A stretch of 64,000 nucleotides of DNA, taken from the NCBI GenBank assembly GCA_028456385.1, contig JALNQF010000007.1, positions 248,001-312,000 on the forward strand, read 5' to 3'. Below, piece after piece: positions 9,274 to 20,343 of the stretch. A program made the position numbers and the translations under genes. Every line of letters begins with the position of its first letter. The stretch's first letter is position 1. The stretch comes from Ophiosphaerella korrae. Lineage: Eukaryota; Ascomycota; Dothideomycetes; Pleosporales; Phaeosphaeriaceae. The notes beneath the pieces were generated by a model. That model searched no databases and was not told the DNA's origin. It saw only the letters and a program-made list of their open reading frames with translations.

Positions 9274-12196
9274 ATGAGTATGGCAAATATGGCAAAGCAT
9301 ATCCATCCAATCCACTGACAATCTTCGCGCAGAAAGCTATCTCCAGGACCTCCGCACCAACCGCCCCGCCCGTCCTACTGGATCTCGCCCTCCACCCGCA
9401 CATTTCAACACTTGGTCTAGCAGATCCGCGCCCCGGCCATCAGATGCTCCTGATATACCACCGTTGCAGCGTACAGCCACCGAGCCAGTCGCCGACGTTG
9501 ATGCCCGCCAATCAAACTCCCATGAACCCAAAGTGCACAGGCGTAGGACATCTAGCATGAGCATAGATGAGGTTATCAGCGGCGCTGGGCGAGCTTTGGT
9601 TCAACCGCCACGCGGTAGGGACATGTCAGCCTCATCCGCCTCGCGTTCACGAACCCCAAGTGTGCAGTACCGGGAGAGCGAGCGGCGGCAGGCGGAGCAG
9701 GATGAAGCTCGTGCTGTGCGAGTAGCAATGGAAGATCTGGAGCTCGCACAAGAAGAGAGGATATTCGAGGCTGCACGCGATGAAGCTGCCGAACTTGTTC
9801 ACAAGCACCGATACCCTGATGCGCCCGGTACCAGCCCAAGCGCGCCATATCCATACCCTGATATTTCGAGAAATGGCGGCCACCAGAGAAGCCGAAGCGT
9901 TGAGCCAAAGGACCAAGATCTGCAACGGGTGAATTCCAAGCTCCGGAAGAGGCATTCGATGAGCAGTGCGACCTCCGGCAGCAGAAGTAGCAGTCTGCAA
10001 AGCAACGGCGGCGGTAACGGTTCAGACTCCTCAAGAGAGCTTCCTTCGCCAACAATGGAAATCATCGATAATATGCCCAAACCAGAAGAGTACTCTTCAT
10101 TAAGAAAGGCCATTTCGGATCTTCCTGACTTCAAGCAACGAAAGAGCAGTGGCTCTAGAAGGAAAATCAGCGCGAGCCTCTTCAACAATCCCAACGATCA
10201 GATATATGAAGAGCCTGAAGAGGATACTCCCCCTGTCTCTCAAACAGAAGCCGCTACTGCTGAGCCCCCAAAGCCAGAAAAACTAGCCCTGGGTATGCGT
10301 CGCAACCCGTTCATGCGATTTCAATCAATCAAAAGTAACACAATGGCAAGATCAAATACAGATCCTGTTATCAGTACTAAGAAGATTGACCGCTATGAGA
10401 TCCATAAAAACCCTCCTACCCAATCGCGCAATGCTGCGTATACTTTGAACACTGGGCCAACAAAACCAACAGAGGACGTCAAGCAGAACGCTGAGAATGA
10501 GCCAGAAGTGAAGATGAAGGATGGCAAGGAGATACGCAGTGATGATCTTCGTGCCGCTACCGGATTCCGACTCCGAGACCGCAGTCCCCATTTGCCTACT
10601 CCTACAATGGTCTCTAACAGCCCTGGGCGGCCGATTGTATCATTCAAGAAGGGATACAATGAGATAGAACTTAAGGAGGATGTCTATGGAGTCGTTGATC
10701 CAGCAGCACGTGCAGTAAAGCCAGCCAATCCTGGCCCTCGACCATTGTCCAATGCTGTGACATCAACCGCAGTCCCCACTATTAAGACTATGAATGAACC
10801 ACCTAAGAAAACTTTCCCTACGTCGACAACGCCTCAGATTAATGTAGCGAGCGCTCCAGCTCCAGCTTCATCAAGATTCAGCCAAGCAAAGAAACCCACC
10901 ATAAACGTGTACGAAGACCCGCCAGCGAGACCACTTCCTAGCAACACATCAAGGATTAGCAATAATCCTTTGTATACGATTACACCCTCCGTACCAGCCA
11001 AGAACGCTTACCAGGCCCCCTCAGCTCGTTCTCAATCAGATGCGGCACCTCCTATTCCTACAATCTCGGTTTCGGAAACACCGTCGATATCCATCAATGC
11101 ACCCAGCAGCCACAATCGTGGCTCCCATGCGAAAGCGCCATCCATAGGCTCTATGCCACCCATCCCAAGTATTTCTGTCAACAACTCTCCTGCGCCAAGT
11201 AGAGGACGCGATGCAGCAATGCCATCCATCTCGGTCACTCCTGATGTCCCCAGCATCTCGATAAATGGGGCATCTAAACCGGTACGAGGGCCAACGATCA
11301 ACGCTCCTTCAATTTCAATAAGCCCATCTGTGCCCTCCATCAATGTCAACGGATCGTCTGGTTCCACACGTCCGCTGCCAGACCCGAAACAGCATTCGTC
11401 CAGGCCATTTGGGCGCACTGGTCCCACCAACTCACGTACCCACTGGACACCAACCAATGTTCGTACTGGAGCTCTCTGTACGCAATGTGCGCTGCCAATT
11501 GCAGGCCGCATCGTTTCAGCAGCCGGGTCGCGTTTCCATCCTGAGTGCTTCGCCTGCTACCAGTGTGGTGAGCATCTAGAATGCGTAGCCTTCTACCCCG
11601 AGCCCGACAACAAACTCGCCGCGCGTGTATCTCGCATTCGCTCTCGCCAGCGCGGCGAAGACGTTGCCTTCCCAGACACACACCCCACGCGAGAAGACAT
11701 GGCACGTCTAGAACACGAAGACGGCACGGACGAGTCACAGCGATTCTACTGCCACCTCGACTTCCACGAGCTGTTCTCGCCTCGTTGCAAGTCTTGCAAG
11801 ACGCCAATCGAGGGCGAAGTCATTGTGGCGTGTGGCGCCGAGTGGCATGCTGGTCACTTCTTCTGCGCGCAATGCGGCGATCCGTTTGATTCCAGCACGC
11901 CGTTTGTGGAGAAGGAGGGGTATGCTTGGTGCGTTAATTGCCATACGAATCGGTTTAGCACAAAGTGTAAGAAATGCCGCAAGCCGGTTACGGATACGGT
12001 TGTCAAGGCACTTGGGGCGGAGTGGCATATGGGGTGCTTTTGCTGCATGGTAAGTTTGAATGTCTGGCTGTTGATGGATTATGCTAATGGTGAGAAGGAA
12101 TGCTCTGGCCCTTTTCAGGATGGTCGATATTTTCTTCGTGGCGAGTCTCAAGATCCGGTGTGTGTCAAGTGCGAGGAAAGACGGCTCAAGGCATGA
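9274..12196 (+). CDS. protein with three C-terminal LIM domains (paxillin-like)
   Basis: Predicted cytoskeletal or polarity adaptor of about 939 residues. Residues 1-700 are Ser/Pro-rich and low in complexity, with a short acidic/Arg helix near residues 110-150. A run of about eight PSISV/PSISI-like motifs separated by Pro/Ser linkers lies around residues 560-690. Three LIM zinc domains follow, starting near C717, C820 and C880. LIM1 has about 61 residues between its sixth and seventh metal ligands, where 16-21 is normal. Proposed exons: 9274-9277, 9333-12049 and 12098-12196. The last intron (48 nt) has no in-frame stop. The first coding exon of 4 nt is an inference from splice phase: the frame is open upstream only to 9278 and offers no ATG of its own. 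Similar in layout to fungal Pxl1-type proteins, though I cannot assign orthology. Confidence 0.85.
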
Positions 12197-12873
12197 TGAT
12201 GACGAGGTCTGTCGTGGTTGTCACCCAGGCTGGTCTTGGGCGGTAAGGTAAGTGATGTAGAGAGTAATGCAGGAGCGATGTTGGAGTAAGGAGTACATGC
12301 ATCAGAAATAAAACGCATTAGCTGGCCGTTGGGAGTCTGCGGTTGTTGTTTTTTTGCTTGGAGCAGGTCATGGTCGGTGCTGTGTAAGCGTTCTAGAAGC
12401 ATGCATTGAAATCTTTGTGCAATACGCGTAGTCATCCAATTAGCAGCAATGAGGTCATGGCGATGCACGAGTCAAGCATGCGTGAACGCAGCGCAAGCAT
12501 GTTTCATGAGCAAGCGTCGTCACGTGGAAGTATGGCCGAGTCCTGGTGGCCAATGGGGAGGCCGGATAAAGGCGGACCAACCGCCGTTGCCAACGCAACA
12601 CGACGGCTGGGCAGTGCCAGGAAAGACGACCACATCCATCAGCTAAGTGGGACTGACTGACGTCTTGCATGCTTTCGCAAACCAAACCAACTCTCTGCAA
12701 TCGGTACGACCGTTGAACAATTGCAATTCGCACGTGGCTGGGTACACGTTCTAACATCCTCCTGTTTATAGGGCATCTTCGCACTACGACACCAGCTCCC
12801 AGCAACTCGGTCCGCCATCAACATTCCAGCCCGGCGCAAGGCCTCCAATTGCACCCCATACTGCCTCTCAAAA
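12197..12873. other. intergenic stretch, no gene seen
   Basis: This 677-nt gap separates the LIM gene from the GPI-type protein gene. It probably contains the promoter of the latter. No coding sequence is supported. Confidence 0.35.
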
Positions 12874-13656
12874 ATGCGACCCATCCTCGCCCCCATACTG
12901 CTCGCGCCCCTCGCCTTCGCAAACCCCTCGCTCTTCTCCCCCTTCGAACCCGCCATCCCCCAATCCGACTCCAACTCGACTTCGCCCGACCCCAACTCCA
13001 ACCCAAACCCCCCACTCGAGCTCCTCCGCCGCCAAAACCCAAACGCCTGCGCAACAAACTACTACCCTTGCGCCGCCCTCAACGCCCCGGGCCTCTGCTG
13101 CCCGCGCACCGCCATCTGCACCGCGGACCAGAACCGCGCCGTCGCCTGCTGTCCCCAAGGCGCCGTCTGCACCGGCGCCCTCGGCGCGCCGCCGCCCACC
13201 GCCGTGCCCACCGTCCCCGCATCCACAACCGCACCTTTCGTCCAGCAGACCACGGCCGCCCCCAACGCCGCAACCGCCCGCTCAACGGTACAAAACGCCT
13301 TTTATCCGTTCCCTTACATTGCCACTACTTACACCAATGCAGCCGCCTGCAGCGCCGCTTATACGAGCTGTCAAAGCGATGCTGCGAGCTGTACGACTGC
13401 GCTAGCAAACGGCGCACAGGGCGTCACTATCTCCGCGCCCAATGGCGGCGTGACTATTACTGCGGTGCCCAGCCTCGGCTTGCAGAGTGCCCAGAGCATT
13501 TGTGCTAGCTTGAGCTCCCAGGCGTGTTATGGGTTGACGGTCGAGGCGTGTAGGGCGTTTGGCGGGCAGGGCGCAAATGCCGCGGCGACAAGGGCGTGTG
13601 GAGGGTATTGGGTGGGTGCGGGCGTGGCTGTCGGGGTCGCGGGCGGCTTGTTGTGA
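12874..13656 (+). CDS. secreted Cys-rich, probably GPI-anchored protein
   Basis: Single-exon protein of 260 residues. An N-terminal signal peptide (about residues 1-16, ending near LAFANP) is followed by a Ser/Pro/Asn-rich stretch and a Cys-rich module at about 58-108 with two CC pairs. Next come a Thr/Ala/Pro-rich linker, a second Cys-containing region, and a hydrophobic small-residue C-terminus (VGAGVAVGVAGGLL) typical of a GPI-attachment signal. This points to a cell-wall or plasma-membrane surface protein. Composition and codon use are strongly GC-rich in the first half. I recognise the architecture but not a named family, and no enzymatic motif is visible. Confidence 0.85.
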   Translation: MRPILAPILLAPLAFANPSLFSPFEPAIPQSDSNSTSPDPNSNPNPPLELLRRQNPNACATNYYPCAALNAPGLCCPRTAICTADQNRAVACCPQGAVCTGALGAPPPTAVPTVPASTTAPFVQQTTAAPNAATARSTVQNAFYPFPYIATTYTNAAACSAAYTSCQSDAASCTTALANGAQGVTISAPNGGVTITAVPSLGLQSAQSICASLSSQACYGLTVEACRAFGGQGANAAATRACGGYWVGAGVAVGVAGGLL

Positions 13657-14175
13657 AGAGTACAATGAGAAAATGGAGAGTGGCGGCGTTTGGATTCTAT
13701 GTCGATAATATGGAAATCAGTGGGTTTTGTTTTGATGATTTACGGCCAATGACTTTTTTTGTGCGGGCATTTTCTGGAGTCGGGTATGCAAGCCATGGCT
13801 AGTCTAAGACTTTGAAGAATTCATGTTTATGCCTTAGTCGTGGAGACGTGTTATACCTCACTCGGAAGTTTATGCAGGTCTTGCAATTATTTTTCATTCA
13901 ACTACATTATATTGCCCAGTCCAAGAGTGAGCAAGCAAAAGTAGAGACGAAACAAAAATATGTCATGTCTTGAGAGATGGGGTAATCGACCAAAGATAGC
14001 AAAACTACCGCATATACGTGCATATGTCCGGCTCCGTAACTCCATGGGATATTAACGCAAAATGCCTATGTGAGAGATATCCGAGCATAAGCAACCCAAT
14101 GTGTATAGAGGGTGGGGTAATGCATTCGTGTACAAGTCGAATAGTGGGGTTGCCGTAGTCCGACAAGGTCGCTCT
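13657..14175. other. convergent 3' region, no gene seen
   Basis: This 519-nt gap lies between two convergent genes, so it should hold two 3' untranslated regions. It is AT-richer than the flanking genes. No coding signal stands out. Confidence 0.4.
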
Positions 14176-15847
14176 CTAAGATTCATCGTCACCGTCTTCG
14201 TCCTCTTCGATGTCAGGCTCGTCCACCGCCCAGAGGATGAAAGGCCCGTTGTAGTCTTTCTATGCCAAGTTAGCCCTCTTGTTTATCTTCCTTCAAAGTA
14301 CACCTCGACACTCACGTCGAAGTCAACGTCTTCCGATGCAAACCACCATCGACCCAAGATGATACGTCCACCAGGCAAGACCACGCCCTCATAAGCCCAC
14401 AAATTATCCTGCTCGAACGCATCAAAATCATCCATAAAATGCTTCATGAAAGTGATGCGCTGCCACCCTGGTATGCCATGCTGATCAGGAAGAGGGTTTA
14501 GCCAACCGATTGCGTTAAAGTCATCCTCAAGATCAACGCCTCTGCCAATGAACTGCAGATTCTTTAAACACAGGTCATCTTTTGGCTTGCTTCGACCTTG
14601 AGCCGTTACCTGCGATCCCATCGTGTTTCTACAAGAATGTAGGTGCTGTTCGAAGAGTGCAGGCCACGGGTGTTCGTTATCTTTTTTGAATTCGAGCGTA
14701 AGTGACTGTCCTTATCAGTGCATATTCAGATGACAACAGCTGAAGGCAAAAATACCTGTATTTTTCCCTCATCAACATTCTTGTCGCACAGAAAGTCTTC
14801 CCCGATACGACCAACCGGAAGCCTCCGTAATTTTTGAATCTCTATAGGATCTAGAAAGGCATACGTGCCTTTCCAATGCTTACCCAAAGGATACGAGCCC
14901 CTTCTAAGAGGCTCTTGCCAAGCTGAAGGCTTCTGCATGGGCGAAAGATCCTTCATTGCCCCATATAGCGTTGCAATCTCTTCATTCATCATGTGGTTTC
15001 TGAAGAACTGCAGACAATGCAGCATCCAGTTGACGTTCAGCTCGGTTTGAGAGAGGTTCCCAAAGCTATAGAGAGGCGCTTTGTTGGTCGACATGTAAAC
15101 GACATGTTGTGACTCCTCGATCGCAAAGACATTGTGCTTCACGTCAGACTCCAACAGGAAATGAGAGCACATCAACTTGACCGCCGCTAGTGCGGGATTG
15201 ATATTAGCTTGTTCATTTCGTCGAGGCGGAGGCGCGCGTCGGTCGTTGAGGAGAAGCTTTGACTTTAGGACAAAGTCCAGCAGTATAGCCTGGTTTCTAC
15301 ACCGAGGACGACCGTATTCATCAAGCTCAAATGGACCTTGGAAAGACTCTGTATCGTGTCAGATAAACTAACCTTGTGTGGCCACACTGCAAACCGCATG
15401 AAACAATATCCAGAGAAGAAGCGCAAATACTTACCGATAATTAAATCTTTCAACACCGATGCAACATCCATCTCTCGATGGCGATACCCACGGAAGAAGT
15501 TATAGCCTTTACCACGCCGTAGGTGCTTCATTCGATGCTGATATGACTTTTTCAAGTCTTTGTTGAACCGACCCTCACGCAAGCTAAAATTCTCGCGGAA
15601 TTTGACACGCCAGAAAGAACATCTGTCGGCATCGATTGCATCGTTGGTACCCCGGCATATCAATCTAAAGGTTGCAATTTCCTGGTCGGTTTTGAGGAAG
15701 TGAGCTATGGCTTGGTTGAGCTATCATCATCTGTCAGCCCATAGCATTGTAAGGAAGAACCGAGTAACACACCTCTATAGGCAGTTGGTTGAATGCCGTA
15801 GTAGAAGAGGGAGGGCCTTGCGCCATCATGCCGGGTTGGTTCATCAT
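14176..15847 (-). CDS. F-box protein with C-terminal domain of unknown function
   Basis: About 475 residues. An F-box-like segment (FNQLPIELNQAIAHFL... then FRLICRGTNDAID) lies near residues 19-55, suggesting a substrate receptor of an SCF ubiquitin ligase. The rest has conserved-looking aromatic blocks (GWQRITFMKHF, VVLPGGRIILGRWW) common in fungal F-box paralogues, and an acidic C-terminus. Exons: 15847-15773, 15720-15435, 15348-14756, 14705-14316 and 14259-14176. The introns are 50-86 nt and the whole frame closes as a multiple of three. A second in-frame ATG immediately follows the first. The substrate cannot be predicted. Confidence 0.78.
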
Positions 15848-16669
15848 GCAGGAGATGTAGACACTCTGTTGAAATATCCTATAGCCTAGCAGTGTGCATG
15901 CAGCAAGATAGGCAAATGAAGCCTCCGCAGAAGACCCAGGTAGTGATATGGGAAAGAGACACCCTGGCCACCAGTCAGTGAAAGAGCAGTTTAGTAAAGA
16001 AACGAAGATACAAGTGAGAGAGTATTTTGCCGTTCGATACTTAGTGAAGGCTGCGCGTTTTTGTATCGCTGACAACGCAAATGCCTAATTGGCGTGACTG
16101 TGAGATCTTTGCTGGTTGCACTCACTTACATACCTTGGGGCCCTGGTGCAATCGATGATAAGAAGACGCCAAGCTGCAGTATGACAGACGATGGTGTCGG
16201 TTGGCAGACGAAAAATAGTCCCGAGGCGCTGAATGAGCTCGTGAGGCAACGGAGCGTTTCCTAGGCGAATCGAGTGCAATTCGTTTGTATATGACGATGG
16301 AATCAAGAAAGCGCGTGGTAGCGTTGGGGTGAAAGGGTGAAAGATGGAATGAAAAGCAGTTTCTATTTGGAGTCATCGTAAAAGGGTTCAACAGTGGATG
16401 TTGACATAAAGTTTCGTGCTGGGACGCAATTACTTGACTTCCACAGCTTTCAAGGCAGGCACCACCTGCCCCCCATAGCTACTCAATACCAATGACAGCA
16501 AACGAAAGGAAAACACTAAAACGTGGATAGGATGCGGAAGGCATGAGCAATGGCAAGGCAAAGAACACGTAGAAGAAAGCTGGGTAATAGATGACCATTG
16601 GGCAAACGCCAATGTTGGCCAGCTGTCACAAATACTGAGTCTACACGCAGAATCACTTATGCAGCAGCC
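15848..16669. other. intergenic stretch, no gene seen
   Basis: This 822-nt gap lies upstream of the F-box gene and downstream of the propeller-protein gene, both on the minus strand. It probably holds the F-box promoter and the other gene's 3' end. No further gene is supported. Confidence 0.35.
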
Positions 16670-18329
16670 TTAAATCAAAGGCAAGGCGCCCCCAACAGCA
16701 GCCGCAACCCAATAGCTCCCCTTGCTAACCTTCCGCGTCCTCACAGCTTTGTTATTGCTGGGAGTCGGTGATGGTGCGCTGCCAGCTGGGTTCCCACCAC
16801 CTGAAGTACCGCCTGCTACTTGACGCACATTATTGACGCCGCTACCATCCGTCTTGGTGATCACGAAGATCTCGCCAGTCGAGTCACTGCTCATATACAA
16901 TCTACCTTGCTGTAGATGTGAGGTTGCCAAGTCAGTGTTTGCCTCTTGTATAAATCCGTACATAGTTGACTTACCGAGTCCCAGGCGAGTCCTACGGGGC
17001 GAAAACAGTTCTTAGGGCACTTGGATAAATCAGGGTTGGATGCTATGTCAATTGCCGCAGTGGTGCTATTTGCTGTTGCTCTGGGTGAGCCGTTGCCGTC
17101 GAATTCGACGAAGCTAAGCTTGTAGCCGATGGGCTTTTCACGGTTCCTGTGTATAAACATTAGATGGACCAACTAGATGTGCGTTTCAAGGAACATACCA
17201 AGATCCATGCATGGACACCCAAGCTCCCGTTCCATTAGTGTTGAACTTGATATCGAGAGGGGCCATGTGGGCGCTAAAGGTAAGCCTTGGAGCAATGCGA
17301 TCCCTCTGACAGAAAGTGTCGTTTACTGTAGCATTCTGGGTGCCAATCGCAAAGTTGGATCCTGTCTGAAGACCTCTGTTGTCTGGAATTTCGGAGACGC
17401 TCCAAGCTGCGAAGCAAGAAGGGTAGCCATAATTTGCTCCCGTGACACCATTTGTAGTCCTATTCAGATATCCATGGAAGTTTAGTTCCTCCCCAGGGTT
17501 GTTCTCGCTAACTCTTCTACCACTTCTCTCGATATCGTCTACGCTGTTCTCCACAGAGTAAATGGCACCCGTAGCCGGGTCTTCGGCAATTCCTACAGAA
17601 TTTCGAAGACCCCAGCCAAGGAGAAGTCCATCCCTGGGATGCCCATATGCCTGGTTAGTAATGTTATTCACGTTGAAAGCCTTGATGGTGGAAACACCCG
17701 TGCTACGGTCCAATGTTTGAAGATCGATATTGCCCACGCTGCCACGACTGACGAGTAGCAGAGATGGCGCCTTTGCAGATAGTAGCAGCGTGCGGGTGGT
17801 ATGGCCCTCATTATGGCCCATATCATCGACAATTTCAACACCGTCACCAGCAACGCGTCCTTGCTGAGCATCGTACGGCCAGGAATAGACTTTTTCATGA
17901 GTGGAGCCATAAAGGGTGCGACCATCCGCTGAAAGGGCAATGCCGTGATTCAGCTGCCAATGGTAAATTAACGGTATTTTCATAAGATTTCGGTAGCATT
18001 TCCCGAACGATAAGCAGTCTTACATCATCGTCATCCACTACCTTCTGCGTAGGCCCATTCTGTCTGACACAGGCTCCATCTCCCGTCAGCGGCAACCTGG
18101 CAATGCCGTGCCCCTGTTCGACTACTAAAAGTCCACCTGCCGAATCGAATTGGATGCCCCTTGGGTTCCGCAGGTTATTAGCAACGACCTGAACTCGGAA
18201 CCCGGGCAGCACTGAGGGAGCTCTATTTGCGGGAGCAATGGAGCTTGGACAAGCTGCAGCTGTTGAGCTCGACTGAGCTCTAGCGGTCAGCACAACGGAG
18301 GCGATGCCGAATAAGCGTTTCAGCACCAT
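16670..18329 (-). CDS. secreted soluble glucose/sorbosone dehydrogenase-like beta-propeller
   Basis: Extracellular protein of about 490 residues. It has a signal peptide (about 1-18, ending TARAQS) and a six-bladed propeller region with repeated motifs such as NPRGIQFD, LNHGIALSADG, RNSVGIAEDP, GEELNFHG, FSAHMAPLDIKFN and FRPVGLAWDS. It ends in a Ser/Pro linker and a small hydrophobic tail that resembles a GPI signal. These motifs match the quinoprotein glucose/L-sorbosone dehydrogenase family; PQQ binding and the substrate are not demonstrated. Exons: 18329-18024, 17953-17199, 17146-16975 and 16909-16670, with introns of 70, 52 and 65 nt. Several N-glycosylation sequons (NRT, NAT, NDT, NGT, NST) support secretion. 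It may act on oxidised sugars at the wall. Confidence 0.86.
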
Positions 18330-20343
18330 GTTGGGAGCAGAATCATACGTAGGAGGCGTTGTAAATTCGTATAGGCGGGTGGAGCTGGCTGGTACAAGTA
18401 TGCGAATACTAACGAGGATTGAAGGTAGTTCGGACGACTACAGGGCCAATAAACGGGCTCGTCCAGGAAGGGTTGCGGATGGCTTCGTTTATCGAGTTCC
18501 CAAATCGAGCGGCATGAACAGAGATGGAGGACGCATAGAGAACCCCTCAGTGGCAACCGCCCTTGTATGAGGCAGCGATCACCCAAGCAAAAGTCGTCGT
18601 CGCGCATTCCTGGCGTGCTTGGCCTCCAAGGTGCGGACGTCATCACCACTGGCCAACAGCAACTTCGATCGCTGGGCATGCGAGACTTTTGCTGTTTCAA
18701 GGCCAGTGACATGCCCATTGGCGAGGACATTCAAACCGCTTTCTGGATCTGCATGACTTACTATGGTACATCTGATCAAGGTCGGATCATTGAGCTGAAG
18801 GAGGCGGGTTTCGTTGAATGTGTTGCTCCGCATCGTGGACACAATAGGAAGGAAGCGGAAGGATGAAATGCTAAAGATCAAGATTTGAATATCTATCTAG
18901 TGGAATCAGAAATCTCACGATTCTTCAGCACTTGGTCAGCGATGTAAAACAGGAATTCTGGGCTTCTGCTTTGCTACCTATCCACTGTGTGCATACAATT
19001 ACCGGGGTGCGGCTCAGACTTCGGATCGATATTTGCGACTTGGCGAGGCCGTACTCGCTTAGGCCATCGTGGTCAGACAATGGCAACAGAAACATGGATG
19101 AGGCTTTGAGTCTTGATATCTTGAACGAGGATTGCATTTGCGTGAAACCCGCAGTCGCACGCCGTTTCGGCTGTTGCACTGTGTTGAGAAAAGTCTCATT
19201 AAGAGATCGTGGAATATGAGCCGTCGTACGGGGATTCTTAGCCATTGATAAACTACGGGGCGGGCCCGAAGCATCTTTCGCATGTTCCCAGGATTGCGGC
19301 TGTTAGCTAATTTAGCAGTATACCGTCGATATCTAATGCATGGCTCACGCATTAGCGGACTGTGATTCCACTATGAGTGGGCAGTAGTTTATTTAGCTGC
19401 AACGCCTTCCGGGCGATCATAACATGAAGCGTAAACAACCACGGGGTTTGGTGACAGTTACGGAGAATCAATATGGAATAACTGCCAGCCGCCGGCAGGC
19501 CCAGGCATGGTATTAAGGTACCCGCCGGTTGTTATGGTAGCGAGGCCCGTCCACTGCCCTGGATTATGTCGACGCCCCATAAGGCCAGGCCATGGCGCAA
19601 ACTCACGCCCTTCGCCTGTCCTCTATCTCAAGCTTCACACTGCATCCTCACAATGGCAACCAAGGAAGCTTTCATCTGACATATTCAAATATTTGTCTTT
19701 TCGCAGCTTTACGATATAAAAAACTACCGGCCGTCAGGTATTTGATGCTGATTTTTGAACGCATCCGTGGTTACCCATTCAAATCAAGGTCAAGAATCGG
19801 GTAACAAAACCGAAACCGATGAAACCCCCGCTTTTGTACATGGTTCGACGTGACTCCGTAATGCTAAGAAAGTGGCTCGCATGCGGCACAGCCTGCATTC
19901 TCCTGATGAAGTGACGCGCTGATATTATATGCTTGCAAAACGCCTCTTCGATAAAACAAGAACATAAACAAGAACAATGGACCGCATGTTGCGTCCCTCC
20001 TCTTTTCCGCATGTAACCTGACCGGGAGATGCTGCCTATGCAAAATGAAAATCTGGAATGCAAATATGCAAATCCGTAATAAAAAAAAATGCAATACACT
20101 GACCTGGCCAAAAGGCTGTTGACAGTGTGAGAAATACATGGTGAGAAAGCCTGAAAAGCTTCCAACTCGCTCGAACGCTTCGATCCAAGAGAAAAAAGTA
20201 TCCAGAAATCTTGTCTTCCCTCCAAACTTTTCCCAAGGGGCCGTATGACCTAGCAAACGTCCCCTTTCTATATGCTGTCGATTATCATGGGTGAATGGAT
20301 CCGGTTTCGTCGTGACTCTTCCATTACATCCTCGTAGCTTAGT
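18330..20343. other. long intergenic stretch, no gene seen
   Basis: These 2.0 kb hold the promoter of the propeller protein and the 3' flank of the Byr4-like gene. The open frames of about 100-150 codons here have no recognisable domain, poor composition and no consistent splice structure. Short A/T runs occur near 20080-20095. Confidence 0.4.

Noticed and set aside
9219..9560. ATG at 9219 as the start of the LIM gene
   Set aside because: Its frame differs from the LIM frame, and the splice sites available near 9278/9332 do not restore phase.
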